Assembly (NCBI RefSeq): GCF_001428845.1
Contig: NZ_LMIU01000011.1
Coordinates: 1-47,896 of the forward strand
DNA: 47,896 nucleotides
Direction: 5' to 3'
Source: Achromobacter sp. Root83
GTDB lineage: Bacteria > Pseudomonadota > Gammaproteobacteria > Burkholderiales > Burkholderiaceae_B
Shown here: positions 11,375 through 20,911 of the stretch, piece by piece
Position numbering within the stretch: position 1 is the stretch's first letter
How the letters are laid out: every line of letters starts with the position of its first letter
Notes under the pieces: model-generated
Told to the model about the DNA's origin: nothing
Seen by the model: the letters and a program-made list of their open reading frames with translations, nothing else
Databases searched by the model: none
Position numbers and translations under genes: made by a program

Positions 11375-11401
11375 TCTACATCAAAAGAGTATTTGCGTAG
11401 A
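11375..11401. promoter_or_regulatory. Candidate LysR operator in divergent intergenic region
   Basis: TCTAC (11375-11379) and GTAGA (11397-11401) form an inverted repeat with a 17-base AT-rich centre, between a LysR gene and its divergent target. LysR proteins often bind interrupted dyads of this kind, but the arms are short and this is inferred from position and symmetry. The surrounding stretch 11357-11406 is much richer in A/T than the neighbouring genes, as expected for promoters. Confidence 0.4.
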
Positions 11402-11456
11402 TTAATCCAGCCGCGCACCATCGGGGCATCTTTTTCCGTCCGACCAGGATCCCGCC

Positions 11457-13157
11457 ATGGACACGCCCGTCATGACCGTCGCCTCCAACGCCACCGCCGT
11501 TCCGGATTCCCGTGGCCTGAACCTGTTCAACGCCGACCCGTACGCGGCCGCGCTCAGCCAGCGCTACCTGCCCGCCGCGTTGCACACCCACCTGCTGCCC
11601 CATCTGGAACGGCTGGGCGAGCTGGCGGGCGGCGTCATGGACGAGCTGGCCTCCACCGCGGACAAGCATCCGCCCACCCTGTCCGTGCGCAGCCGCGCCG
11701 GCGCCGACGAGTCCCGGGTCGACAAGCATCCGGCCTATGTAGAGCTCGAGCGGCTGGCATACAGCGAATTTGGCCTGGCCGCGCTGTCGCACCGGGGCGG
11801 CGTGCTGGGCTGGCCCGAGCCCATGCCGGCCGCCGCCAAGTACGCGCTCAGCCACCTGTTCGTGCAGGCCGAATTCGGCCTGTGCTGCCCGGTCAGCATG
11901 ACGGACTCGCTGGCGCGTACCCTGCGCAAGTTCGGCGACCCCGCGCTGGTCGAGCGCGTGCTGCCACAGGTCACCTCCCAGGATTTCGACGCGCTGCGCC
12001 AGGGCGCCATGTTCATGACGGAACAGGGCGCGGGGTCGGACGTCAGCGCCACCGAAGTCACGGCCGAAGCGCAGGACGACGGCACCTGGCGCATCCATGG
12101 CGACAAATGGTTCTGCTCCAACCCGGACGCGGGCTACGCCATGGTGCTGGCGCGCAGCGAGCCGCAGGCCGGCCTGAAGGGCGTGTCGCTGTTCCTGCTG
12201 CCGCGCGACCTGGCCGACGGCACGCACAACCACTACCGCATCCTGCGCCTGAAGGACAAGCTGGGCACGCGCTCGATGGCCAGCGGCGAGATCCGCCTGG
12301 AAGGCGCGGTGGCATGGCTGGTGGGCGAACGCGGGCGCGGCTTCAAGCACATGGCCGACATGATCAACAACTCGCGCCTGTCCAACGGCATGCGCGCCGC
12401 CGGCCTGATGCGCCGGGCGGTGACCGAAGCCGTCTACGTGTCCCAGCACCGCCGCGCCTTCGGCAAGCGGCTGATCGACATGCCGCTGATGCAGCGCCAG
12501 CTCGTCAAGATGACGGTGTGGGCCGAACAGGCGCGCAGCGTCATGTTCCAGACGGCGCGCGCGCTGGCCGACGCCGATCAGGGCGCGGCCGATCCCGCCC
12601 TGGCCCGTATCCTGACGCCCCTGATCAAGTTCCGCGCCTGCCGCGACGCGCGCAAAGTGACCGGCGACGCCATGGAAGTGCGTGGCGGCTGCGGCTACAT
12701 CGAGGAATGGACGGAACCCCGCCTGGTCCGCGACGCGCATCTAGGCTCCATCTGGGAGGGCACCAGCAACATCGTCGCCCTGGACGTGCTGCGCGCCATC
12801 AAGAAAGAAAACTCGCTGCCCGCCTTGCGCAGCCACATCGACCGGCTGCTGGCCGATGGCGCGCCCTGCCCGCCCTCCCTGGCCGATGCGCAGGCGCGCG
12901 CGCTGGAGCAGACCTATGCGCTGGCGGAACATGCCGCGCAAGGCGATCACGCCGAGCTGGCCCGCCAGGCCGCCTCGCTGCTCTATCACGCCGTATCCAT
13001 GGCCGCGCTACGCTGGGAAGCCACCGGCGCCGGCCTGGAAAGCCGCGCGCGGCTGGCCGACCAGGTGCTGCTGCACCGCCTGGCGCCGCGCGACCCCTAC
13101 GCCATCCCGCCCGACGAAAGCGCGGCCTGCCAGGCCATCCTGCAGTACGCGCTGTAA
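11457..13157 (+). CDS. Acyl-CoA dehydrogenase family protein, AidB-like
   Basis: A 566-residue flavoprotein, longer than the usual 380-residue acyl-CoA dehydrogenases and of the size of AidB-like members. An N-terminal helical extension precedes the FAD segment MTEQGAGSDVSATEV. The C-terminal region contains VRGGCGYIEEW and SIWEGTSNIVALDVLR, where the glutamate of WEGT matches the catalytic base position. E. coli AidB binds DNA in the alkylation response, but the setting here, with a CoA-transferase, a Bug protein and a LysR gene, favours acyl-CoA oxidation. ATG 11457 was taken; ATG 11472 is an alternative. Confidence 0.88.
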   Translation: MDTPVMTVASNATAVPDSRGLNLFNADPYAAALSQRYLPAALHTHLLPHLERLGELAGGVMDELASTADKHPPTLSVRSRAGADESRVDKHPAYVELERLAYSEFGLAALSHRGGVLGWPEPMPAAAKYALSHLFVQAEFGLCCPVSMTDSLARTLRKFGDPALVERVLPQVTSQDFDALRQGAMFMTEQGAGSDVSATEVTAEAQDDGTWRIHGDKWFCSNPDAGYAMVLARSEPQAGLKGVSLFLLPRDLADGTHNHYRILRLKDKLGTRSMASGEIRLEGAVAWLVGERGRGFKHMADMINNSRLSNGMRAAGLMRRAVTEAVYVSQHRRAFGKRLIDMPLMQRQLVKMTVWAEQARSVMFQTARALADADQGAADPALARILTPLIKFRACRDARKVTGDAMEVRGGCGYIEEWTEPRLVRDAHLGSIWEGTSNIVALDVLRAIKKENSLPALRSHIDRLLADGAPCPPSLADAQARALEQTYALAEHAAQGDHAELARQAASLLYHAVSMAALRWEATGAGLESRARLADQVLLHRLAPRDPYAIPPDESAACQAILQYAL

Positions 13158-13204
13158 ATCGACGCCGGCGGCACAGCCGGCGCGCCCCACCACTGGAGAC
13201 ATGC

Positions 13205-14185
13205 ATGAAACGCTACTTCGCCCCCCTGCTGCTGGCGGCCGCGGCCGCCGCCGTCACGGCTCCCGCGCTCGCTGCGGACGCCTACCCTTCCGTTCGCCCC
13301 GTCACGCTGGTCGTGCCCTTTCCGCCGGGCGGCCCCACCGACGCCCTGGCGCGCCGCCTGGCCGAAAAACTCAGAGAGCCGCTCAAGCAGAACGTCATCG
13401 TCGAGAACCGCAGCGGCGCCGGCGGCAACATCGGTTCCGAGTACGTGGCCAACGCCAAGCCCGACGGCTACACCATCCTGTTCGGCACCTCCGGCCCGCT
13501 GGCCATCAATGTCAGCCTGTACAAGAAGCAGGGCTACAACCCGGAAACCAGCTTCGCGCCCATCATCCGCGTCGGCCACCTGCCCAACATCCTGGTGGTG
13601 AACCCGTCGGTGCCCGCCAACAACGTGCAGGAGCTGATCGCCTACGCCCGAAAGAACCCGGACAAGCTGAGCTACGCCTCGTCGGGCAATGGCGCGTCGT
13701 CGCATCTGGCCGGCATCCTGTTCAACCGCATGGCCGACACCAAGATCATGCACATCCCCTACAAGGGCACGGGCCCCGCGCTGAACGACCTGCTGGGCGG
13801 GCAGGTGTCGATGTCGTTCACCGACATCCTGACCGCGCTGCCCTACATCAAGGCCGGCAAGCTGCGCGCCATCGGCCTGGCCAGCGCCCAGCGCTCCGAT
13901 GCGCTGCCCGACCTGCCCACCCTGTCCGAACAGGGCCTCGCGGGCTATGACGTCAGCGTCTTCTTCGGCATCGTCGCGCCCAAGGGCACGCCGGCCGACG
14001 TGGTGGACACCTTGAACAAGGCGTTCAAGACCGCGCTGTCCGATCCCGCGATCGAACAGACGCTGCGCATGCAGGGCATCGTCGAAGCGCAGGACAAGTC
14101 GCCGCAAGGCCTGTCCGCATTCATCACCACGGAAGTCCCCAAGTGGCGCGAGCTCATCAAGAGCGCCAACGTTTCCATCGATTGA
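13205..14185 (+). CDS. Bug/TctC-family tripartite tricarboxylate-type binding protein
   Basis: Periplasmic solute-binding protein of the Bug family, which is greatly expanded in Bordetella and Achromobacter. The 326-residue product has a cleavable signal peptide (about residues 1-23, ending APALA) and the family strand VTLVVPFPPGGPTDALARRL, followed by VENRSGAGGNIGSEYVA. It probably binds a carboxylate. No TctA/TctB membrane genes are adjacent, as is common for these orphan receptors. It lies between an acyl-CoA dehydrogenase and a CoA-transferase gene on the same strand, so its ligand may be the acid they process. GGAG lies eight to ten bases before the ATG. Confidence 0.93.
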   Translation: MKRYFAPLLLAAAAAAVTAPALAADAYPSVRPVTLVVPFPPGGPTDALARRLAEKLREPLKQNVIVENRSGAGGNIGSEYVANAKPDGYTILFGTSGPLAINVSLYKKQGYNPETSFAPIIRVGHLPNILVVNPSVPANNVQELIAYARKNPDKLSYASSGNGASSHLAGILFNRMADTKIMHIPYKGTGPALNDLLGGQVSMSFTDILTALPYIKAGKLRAIGLASAQRSDALPDLPTLSEQGLAGYDVSVFFGIVAPKGTPADVVDTLNKAFKTALSDPAIEQTLRMQGIVEAQDKSPQGLSAFITTEVPKWRELIKSANVSID

Positions 14186-14196
14186 GCAGAGCAGAC

Positions 14197-15306
14197 ATGG
14201 CCCCCACCCTACCCAACGCAGGCGCCCTCGCGGGCTGCAAGGTGATCGATCTGTCCCGCGTGCTGGGCGGTCCCTATTGCACGCAGATCCTGGCGGACCA
14301 CGGCGCCGACGTGATGAAGATCGAACCTCCCGGCGGCGACGAGACCCGCGGCTGGGGGCCGCCCTTCCTGGGCGAGACGGCGTCGTACTTCATCGGCGTC
14401 AACCGCAACAAGGACGGCATGACGCTGGACCTGTCGCAAGCCGCGGGCCAGGAACTGCTGCGGCATATGCTGGCCGATGCCGACGTGCTGGTCGAGAACT
14501 TCAAGCCCGGCACGCTGGAGAAGTGGGGCCTGGGCTACGACACCTTGAGCCAGGCGTTTCCTTCGCTGATCCATTGCCGCGTCAGCGGCTTCGGATCGGA
14601 CGGTCCGCTGGGCGGCCTGCCGGGCTATGACGCCTGCGCGCAGGCCATGTGCGGCCTGATGAGCGTGAACGGCGACGCGGACGGAGACGCCACCCGCGTC
14701 GGCCTGCCGGTGGTGGACATGGTGACGGGGCTGAACGCGGCCGTGGCCATCCTGCTGGCGCTCAATGAGCGCGTCCGCAGCGGCCTGGGCCAGTTCCTGG
14801 ACATCACGCTGTACGACTGCGCCTTGTCGCTGCTGCACCCGCATGCGCCCAACTACTTCTACAGCGGCAAGGTGCCCCAGCGCAGCGGCAACGCGCATCC
14901 GAACATCGCGCCCTACGAGACCCTGCCAACCGCCAGCGGGCCGATCTTCCTGGCCGTGGGCAACAACCGCCAGTTCGCCCTGCTGGCGCAGACGCTGGGG
15001 GCCCCCGGCCTGGCCGAGGATCCACGCTACGCCGCCAACGCCGACCGCTTGCGGAACCGCCAGGCGCTGCGCGACGAACTCTCCGCGTTGCTGGCCGGCC
15101 AGGATGCCGCCGCGCTGGCCGACCGGCTGCTGCGCGCCGGCGTGCCCGCCGCTGCCGTGCAGACGGTGGACCAGGCGCTGGCGCATCCGCACACCCGGCA
15201 TCGCGGCATGGTGCTGGAACAGGGCGATTACAAGGGCGTGGGTTCGCCGATCAAGCTGTCGCGCACGCCCGCCGCATTACGCAGATTGCCGCCCGCGCTG
15301 ACCTAG
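14197..15306 (+). CDS. CaiB/BaiF class III CoA-transferase
   Basis: Transfers CoA between carboxylic acids through an aspartyl-CoA intermediate. The 369-residue protein begins like the family, with KVIDLSRVLGGPYCTQILAD, and carries PGYDACAQAMCGLMSVNG, where the Asp after Tyr aligns with the catalytic Asp of formyl-CoA transferase. The start was set at ATG 14197, 11 bp after the Bug stop; a longer frame from 14143 would overlap that gene. Together with the upstream genes it suggests uptake, CoA activation and dehydrogenation of one carboxylic acid. A hairpin terminator follows at 15346. The substrate is unknown. Confidence 0.92.
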   Translation: MAPTLPNAGALAGCKVIDLSRVLGGPYCTQILADHGADVMKIEPPGGDETRGWGPPFLGETASYFIGVNRNKDGMTLDLSQAAGQELLRHMLADADVLVENFKPGTLEKWGLGYDTLSQAFPSLIHCRVSGFGSDGPLGGLPGYDACAQAMCGLMSVNGDADGDATRVGLPVVDMVTGLNAAVAILLALNERVRSGLGQFLDITLYDCALSLLHPHAPNYFYSGKVPQRSGNAHPNIAPYETLPTASGPIFLAVGNNRQFALLAQTLGAPGLAEDPRYAANADRLRNRQALRDELSALLAGQDAAALADRLLRAGVPAAAVQTVDQALAHPHTRHRGMVLEQGDYKGVGSPIKLSRTPAALRRLPPALT

Positions 15307-15345
15307 TCTCTTTCGGCCAGGAGTACAGGGAAGGCGCGTTTGAGG

Positions 15346-15370
15346 CCCGGCTCATGCCGGGTCTTTTTTT
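15346..15370 (+). terminator. Rho-independent terminator after CoA-transferase gene
   Basis: CCCGGC, the loop TCAT and GCCGGG are followed by TCTTTTTTT. The perfect six-pair GC stem and T-run lie 40 bp downstream of the CoA-transferase stop and would end the acyl-CoA dehydrogenase-Bug-CoA-transferase transcript. Confidence 0.9.
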
Positions 15371-15523
15371 CTGCGCGCTGGCTTTGCCCGAGCGGATCTT
15401 TCACAGCCGCCTACAACTTAGACATTTCGTTTCACCACGCGGCCGCTGGCCCGCCTTAGACTTTTCCGACACGCCGCGTTGCCTACACGCGCCCTCCCCG
15501 GATTCAAAGAGAGGAAAAGAACC

Positions 15524-16915
15524 ATGGCCACGAAAGATCCGCAGGACCACGCTCCGCTCAAGCGGGTAATGGGCGCCAAACTGCTGCTGCTGTTCATCGT
15601 GGGCGACATCCTGGGCACGGGGGTATACGCCCTGACCGGACAAGTCGCCGCCGAGGTCGGGGGCGCGGCCTGGCTGCCGTTCCTGGTGGCCTTCGCGGTG
15701 GCCTTGCTGACCGCGCTGTCGTATCTTGAACTGGTCACCAAGTATCCCCGGGCGGCCGGCGCCGCGCTCTATGTGCACAAAGCGTTCGGCCTGCACTTCC
15801 TGACGTTCATCGTCTGCTTCACCGTCATGTGCTCGGGGCTGACGTCGGCCGCCACCGCCTCGCAGGCCTTTGCCGCCAACCTGTTCGTGGCCTTGGGCGT
15901 CAAGGCCGACAAGAGCTGGATCACGTTCGGCGCGCTGGGCTTCATGCTGCTGGTGATGCTGGTGAACCTGCGCGGCGCGGCTGAAAGCGTCAGGGCCAAC
16001 GTGGTGCTGACCCTGATCGAGCTCTCGGGCCTGCTGATGGTGATCGTGTTGGGCTTCTACGCCATCTCGGGCGGACAGGCGGATTTCTCGCGCGTCATCG
16101 CGTTCGATACGCCCGAAGACAAGAGCGTGTTCCTGGCGGTGACCTCGGCGACGGCACTGGCGTTCTTCGCCATGGTCGGTTTCGAGGACTCGGTCAACAT
16201 GGCCGAGGAAACGCACGATCCCAGCCGCATCTTCCCCAAGGTGATGCTGACGGGGCTGGGAATCACCGCGGTGATCTATGTGCTGGTGTCGATCTGCGCG
16301 GTGGCGCTGGTGCCGGTGGGCGAACTGGCCAAGAGCAGCACGCCGCTGGTGCTGGTGGTCAAGCGCGCCGCGCCCGGACTGCCCGTGGAATACATCATGC
16401 CCATCATCTCGATGTTCGCCGTGGCGAACTCCGCGCTCATCAACATGATGATGGCCAGCCGGCTGCTGTATGGCATGTCGCGCCAGGGCGTGCTGCCCGC
16501 CTTCCTGGCCCAGGTCCACCGCAAGAACCAGACGCCCTGGACCGCCATCCTGTTCACCACGGCGCTGGCCTTCGGCCTGATCATCCTGGTGGCGCTGGCC
16601 GACTCCCAGGCCATCCGCGCGCTGGGCGGCACCACCGCCCTGCTGCTGCTGGGCGTGTTTGCCTTCGTCAACGTGGCGGTGCTGGTCTTGCGGCGCGACA
16701 AGGTCAAGCACGAGCACTTCAAGATCAACCGCATCATCCCGTGGCTGGGCGCGGCGGCCTGCCTGTTCCTGGTCACGCCGCTTACCGGCCGCGACGTCAT
16801 CCAATACCAGGTGGCGGGCTGGCTGCTGCTGCTGGGCGTCGTGATGTGGGGCGTGACCTATCTGGCGCGCCGCCGCGAATCCAGGATGGAGCTGGACCCC
16901 TCCGCGCTGGACTGA
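15524..16915 (+). CDS. APC-superfamily amino acid permease
   Basis: Inner membrane amino acid or polyamine transporter of 463 residues with about twelve hydrophobic segments. The first helix contains GDILGTGVYALTGQ, the unwound glycine-rich helix typical of the APC superfamily, and GFEDSVNMAEETHDPSR matches the conserved GFE region of helix 6. ATG 15524 is preceded by GAGGAAA, a good ribosome site; upstream residues in the same frame are not family-like. The stop is 10 bp from that of a convergent gamma-glutamyltransferase gene. A link, with amino acids released by that enzyme being imported by this permease, is plausible but unproven. Confidence 0.9.
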   Translation: MATKDPQDHAPLKRVMGAKLLLLFIVGDILGTGVYALTGQVAAEVGGAAWLPFLVAFAVALLTALSYLELVTKYPRAAGAALYVHKAFGLHFLTFIVCFTVMCSGLTSAATASQAFAANLFVALGVKADKSWITFGALGFMLLVMLVNLRGAAESVRANVVLTLIELSGLLMVIVLGFYAISGGQADFSRVIAFDTPEDKSVFLAVTSATALAFFAMVGFEDSVNMAEETHDPSRIFPKVMLTGLGITAVIYVLVSICAVALVPVGELAKSSTPLVLVVKRAAPGLPVEYIMPIISMFAVANSALINMMMASRLLYGMSRQGVLPAFLAQVHRKNQTPWTAILFTTALAFGLIILVALADSQAIRALGGTTALLLLGVFAFVNVAVLVLRRDKVKHEHFKINRIIPWLGAAACLFLVTPLTGRDVIQYQVAGWLLLLGVVMWGVTYLARRRESRMELDPSALD

Positions 16916-16925
16916 GCGCGCGGCC

Positions 16926-18689
16926 TCAGCCGCCCGCCGCCAGCCCCTCGCGCCGCGGGTCCGCGCCGCCCTGCAGCCCGGACCCGTCGATCACGATGCC
17001 ATGGATGCCGCTGGGGAAGTCGGTGATGCGCACCGGGTGCCCCATGCGTTCGAGCTCAGGCGCCAGCGCTTCCAGCGGCGTGCCTTTCTCCAGTTCGGTT
17101 TCCTTGTTGCGGCTGCCCATGTTGGGCAGCGCGATGGCGGCCTGAATGTCCAGGTTCCAATCCAGCACCCCGACGAGCGTCTTGGCCACGTAGTTGATGA
17201 TGGCGCTGCCGCCCGGTGATCCCACCAGCAGATAGGGCTTGCCGTCGCGCAGCACGATCATCGGCGCCATCGCGCTGCGCGGGCGCTTGCCCGGCTCGAT
17301 GCGGTTCGCCACCAGCCGGCCTTCGGGGTCCTTGAACGACGACGAGAAATCCGTCATCTCGTTGTTCAGCAGGAAACCGCGCACGAAGATCTTGCTGCCG
17401 AACTCGCTTTCTATCGTGGTCGTCATGCTGAGCGCGTTGCCACTGCCATCCACCGCCACCAGGTGGCTGGTGGACGGCAGCTCCAGTGCATTGTCGCGGC
17501 CCAGGGACAACAGCTTGCCCTCCGGATCGCCGGGCAGGGCGACCTTCATGCTGCGGTCGGGCTGGATCAGGCCGCCGCGCGCGCGCAGATAGGCGGGATC
17601 CAGCATGGCGCGCACCGGCACGCGCACGAAGCCGGGATCGGCGACGTAGAAATCGCGGTCGGCGAAGGCCAGCCGGCCGGCTTCAGAAAAGTAATGCACC
17701 GCCTGCGCGCTGCCCGGCGCATAGCGGCCCATAGGAAATTGCTCTAGCGCGCCCAGCATCTGCAGGACCGCGATGGGGCCGCTGCTGGGAGGGCCCATGC
17801 CGCACAACTGGTAGCCGCGATACGCGCCGCAGACCGGATCTCGCGCCAGTGCCCGGTAGCCGGCCAGATCGGCCAGGCTCAGATCCCCGGGGACGGCATG
17901 GCCATGCACCGCGGCCACGATATCGCGGGCGATGTCGCCCTGATAGAACGCATCCGCGCCCTGGGCCGCGACCGCGCGCAGCGTGCTGGCGAATTCGGGA
18001 TTCTTCAGCACATGGCCGACGGGCCAGGCCGCGCCATCGGGGGCATAGAAATACGCCGCCGCCGCGGCCTGAGCGGGCAAGGCCTTGTTGCCCGCCAGCA
18101 GCGCATGCAGGCGCGGGGACACGGCAAAGCCCTGCTCCGCCAGCCGGATGGCGGGCTGGAACAGATCGGCCCAGGGCAGGACGCCGTGCGCCTTGTGCGC
18201 CAGCTCCAAGCCGCGCAACAGGCCCGGCACGCCCACGGACATGCCGTTGTTCACGGCTTGCGCGAACGGAAGCGGCTTGCCCTCGGCATCCAGGAAGCGG
18301 TCGGGCCGCGCGGCGGCGGGCGCCGTCTCTCGGCTGTCGTAGGTCTGGATGCGGCCATCCTTGGCCGAGTAAAGCACCATGAAGGCGCCGCCGCCGATAC
18401 CGGACGATTGCGGCTCGACCAGGTTCAGCACCAGTTGCGTGGCGATGGCGGCGTCCACCGCGCTGCCGCCGCGCCGCAGCATCTCGTCGCCCGCCATGGT
18501 CGCCAGCGGGTTGGCCGACACCATCATGAAATGCGGCGCGCGCACGATCTGGCGCGCCTGGACGCCGCTGGCGGCTTCCGGGTTCAGGTCTTCGGCTGCC
18601 TGCGGCGTGCGCGCCCAGGCGGTGGACAGAAAGGACATGGCGGCCGTCGCGGCGGCGAGCGCCAGGACGGCATGGCGGCGTATGCGCAT
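16926..18689 (-). CDS. ggt: Gamma-glutamyltransferase (gamma-glutamyltranspeptidase)
   Basis: Periplasmic N-terminal nucleophile hydrolase that removes or transfers the gamma-glutamyl group of glutathione. The 587-residue precursor has a signal peptide (about residues 1-26, ending STAWA) and is expected to cleave itself before Thr407 in LPSTSHLVAVDGSG, the new N-terminus and nucleophile of the small subunit. Other family blocks are SSGIGGGAFMVLY and, near the end, VGSPGGSAIINYV. ATG 18689 fits the signal peptide; an upstream ATG at 18731 would add 14 residues. It is divergent from a LysR gene that may regulate it. Confidence 0.95.
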   Translation of the reverse strand: MRIRRHAVLALAAATAAMSFLSTAWARTPQAAEDLNPEAASGVQARQIVRAPHFMMVSANPLATMAGDEMLRRGGSAVDAAIATQLVLNLVEPQSSGIGGGAFMVLYSAKDGRIQTYDSRETAPAAARPDRFLDAEGKPLPFAQAVNNGMSVGVPGLLRGLELAHKAHGVLPWADLFQPAIRLAEQGFAVSPRLHALLAGNKALPAQAAAAAYFYAPDGAAWPVGHVLKNPEFASTLRAVAAQGADAFYQGDIARDIVAAVHGHAVPGDLSLADLAGYRALARDPVCGAYRGYQLCGMGPPSSGPIAVLQMLGALEQFPMGRYAPGSAQAVHYFSEAGRLAFADRDFYVADPGFVRVPVRAMLDPAYLRARGGLIQPDRSMKVALPGDPEGKLLSLGRDNALELPSTSHLVAVDGSGNALSMTTTIESEFGSKIFVRGFLLNNEMTDFSSSFKDPEGRLVANRIEPGKRPRSAMAPMIVLRDGKPYLLVGSPGGSAIINYVAKTLVGVLDWNLDIQAAIALPNMGSRNKETELEKGTPLEALAPELERMGHPVRITDFPSGIHGIVIDGSGLQGGADPRREGLAAGG

Positions 18690-18836
18690 GAGAGCTTCCG
18701 GGGTGGCGCCGGTCTTCCGGCAGGCATTCATGATAGTCAAGGCCCGCGCCGCTGTCGCGCAGGCGGCCGCGGGTGCCGCGCCACCCCATCCGGCATAGAA
18801 TCGCGGTTTCGGTCCACCTTCCCAAACCATCGCGTC

Positions 18837-19742
18837 ATGCGCCTGCGCCATATCGAGATATTCGAAGCGATCCGCCGTACCGGATCCCTGACGGAAGCCG
18901 CCGCCGCCCTGCACATTTCGCAACCGGCCGCCAGCAAGCTGCTGGCCCATGCCGAAGCCCAACTGGGCTTCAAGCTGTTTGACCGTGTGAAGGGCCGCCT
19001 GGTCGCCACGCGCGAGGCGGACATCCTCACGCCCGAGATCGCGCGCCTGAGCCAGGACCTCAACAGCGTGCGCAGGCTGGCGTCCAACCTGCGCGATCGG
19101 CCCAACGGCCATCTGCGCCTGGGGTGCGCGCCCGCGCTGGGACTGGGGCTGCTGCCGGGCGTGGTGCGCGACAGCCGCGAGGCGCAGCCCGGCATCACCT
19201 TCGACATCCACACCCACCATAGCGCCGAGCTGGTCCAGGGCTTGCTGACGCGGGAGCTGGACCTGGCCATCACGTTCGACACGAACGACTACCCGGGCCT
19301 GACGCGCATGGGCCTGGGCCAGACCGAACTGGTGCATCTGAGCCGCAAGCCCGCCACCGGTCCCATGCGCCTGTCGGAACTATCGGACCGGCCGGGCGAC
19401 ACACTGATCGTGCTGGATGCCGGCGACGCTTCCGGCGCGCTGCTCCAACTGGCGCTGGACGCGCAGGGGCTGACCCCGCAGGTGGCCATCCAGGTGCAAA
19501 CGCATTACGTGGCGTGCGCGCTGGTGGACGCGGGCTGCGGCGACGCCATCGTGGATGCCATCACCGCGCTGGCGATGCTGCGCCCGGGCATGATCCTGCG
19601 CCGCCTGGAACCCGCGCTGCGCGTGCCGATCAGCATCATGGCGCGCAACCAGGACCCGCTGTCGGCGCTGCATCGCGACCTGATCGAACGGCTGCGGGCT
19701 GCCTGCGAGGCGCGCCTGGCCGGATTGGATGCGCCGGCCTGA
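18837..19742 (+). CDS. LysR-family transcriptional regulator
   Basis: A 301-residue LysR regulator whose helix-turn-helix reads GSLTEAAAALHISQPAASKL. The effector-binding domain follows from about residue 90. It is divergent from ggt with a 147-bp shared region, so control of ggt is the simplest guess. ATG 18837 is chosen because the conserved RLRHIEIFEAI helix begins directly after it; the long frame upstream is antisense to ggt. A long hairpin lies after its stop at 19803-19832. Confidence 0.92.
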   Translation: MRLRHIEIFEAIRRTGSLTEAAAALHISQPAASKLLAHAEAQLGFKLFDRVKGRLVATREADILTPEIARLSQDLNSVRRLASNLRDRPNGHLRLGCAPALGLGLLPGVVRDSREAQPGITFDIHTHHSAELVQGLLTRELDLAITFDTNDYPGLTRMGLGQTELVHLSRKPATGPMRLSELSDRPGDTLIVLDAGDASGALLQLALDAQGLTPQVAIQVQTHYVACALVDAGCGDAIVDAITALAMLRPGMILRRLEPALRVPISIMARNQDPLSALHRDLIERLRAACEARLAGLDAPA

Positions 19743-19802
19743 GCGATCGGGCTGAACAATCGGCCCGAAAGATCCGGCCTGCCCAACCCGGCGCGCCGAA
19801 TG

Positions 19803-19832
19803 CAAGACGGGCGCCCGTGGGCGCCCGTCTTG
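19803..19832. terminator. Long perfect inverted repeat between convergent genes
   Basis: CAAGACGGGCGCCC and its exact reverse complement are separated by only GT, giving 14 complementary pairs. It lies between the stops of the convergent LysR and Bug genes and could stop transcription from both sides. No T-run follows on either strand, so it is not a standard intrinsic terminator. Confidence 0.6.
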
Positions 19833-19870
19833 GTGTCGGCCGGGGCAGGCATGGCCCGCCCCGCGCAGCA

Positions 19871-20863
19871 TCAGTCCAGCTTGATGTTCTGCTTTTTCAC
19901 GACGTCTTGCGCCCAGTCGAACTGTTCCTTGATTTCCTTGGCGAACTCTTCCGGCGTGTTGCCGGACGGTGCCGAACCCTGTTCGTCCAGCGCCTTGATG
20001 ACCTTGGGGTCCTTCAGGGCCACGACAGCGGCGTCGCGCAGCTTGTTCACGATTTCCATCGGCGTGCCCTTGGGCGCCAGCAGACCGTACCAGACCGGCT
20101 GGTTCAGCACGGGGTAGCCCGCTTCCTTGAAGGTCGGAACGCCCTTGACCGCGGCGATCTGCTCAGGCCAGGCGATGGCCATGGCATTGAGCTTGCCCGC
20201 CTGGATTTGCGGCATCGACGACGGCAGGTTGTCGAACAGGATTTCGATCTGGCCGCCGACGGCGTCCGCCAGGGCCGGGCCCGAACCCTTGTAGGGCACG
20301 TGCACGATGTCGGTGCCCGTGGCCATCTTGAACGATTCGCCCATCAGGTGCAGCACGCCGCAGGTGCCCGAGCTGCCGTAGGAATACTTGCCCGGGTTTT
20401 TCTTCAGCTCTTCGATGAAGCCCTTGAAGTCCTTGGCCGGGAACTTCGGATTCACGGCCACGACGTTGGCGGTGTTGGCGAAGTTGGTGACGGGCTGGAA
20501 GTCCTTGATCGGATCGTACGGCAGATCCTTCGGACGGCAGGCCGGGTTCACGGCCATGGTCGACACCGTCGCGATGGACAGCGTGTAGCCGTCGGCATCG
20601 GCGCGCGCGGCTTCGGAAGCGCCGATGGCACCGCCCGCGCCGCCCTTGTTTTCAACGACCATCGGTTGGCCGAGTTCCTGGCTCATGCGCTGCGTCACGA
20701 GGCGCGCAATGATGTCGGTGGAACCGCCAGGCGCGAACGGAACGATCACGCGGATGGCCTTGCTGGGATACTTGTCGGCGGCGTGGGCGATCGACACGCC
20801 GAGCGTGCCGGCAGCGCCGGTAGCCAGGGCGATGGCCATAGCCAGGGAGCGAACTTTAGTCAT
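19871..20863 (-). CDS. Bug/TctC-family tripartite tricarboxylate-type binding protein
   Basis: Second Bug-type periplasmic receptor in the window. The 330-residue product has a signal peptide (about residues 1-29, ending SIAHA) and the strand IRVIVPFAPGGSTDIIARLV, then VVENKGGAGGAIGASEAA. ATG 20863 is supported by GGAGGAAA about nine bases upstream. A longer frame extends to 21088 but its residues are not a signal sequence. It stands alone with no membrane partners and diverges from an AEC permease gene. The ligand is unknown. Confidence 0.93.
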   Translation of the reverse strand: MTKVRSLAMAIALATGAAGTLGVSIAHAADKYPSKAIRVIVPFAPGGSTDIIARLVTQRMSQELGQPMVVENKGGAGGAIGASEAARADADGYTLSIATVSTMAVNPACRPKDLPYDPIKDFQPVTNFANTANVVAVNPKFPAKDFKGFIEELKKNPGKYSYGSSGTCGVLHLMGESFKMATGTDIVHVPYKGSGPALADAVGGQIEILFDNLPSSMPQIQAGKLNAMAIAWPEQIAAVKGVPTFKEAGYPVLNQPVWYGLLAPKGTPMEIVNKLRDAAVVALKDPKVIKALDEQGSAPSGNTPEEFAKEIKEQFDWAQDVVKKQNIKLD

Positions 20864-20911
20864 AGATGTGTTTCCTCCAGGATTGCGAGCCCGTATGTGA
20901 ACGGACCGTTG

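Noticed and set aside
11457..13157. aidB DNA-repair assignment
   Set aside because: Size and fold fit, but the CoA-transferase, Bug protein and LysR neighbours suggest metabolism, so the symbol was withheld.
17898..18836. Extended N-terminus for the second LysR gene
   Set aside because: That part is antisense to ggt; the conserved LysR helix begins at 18837.
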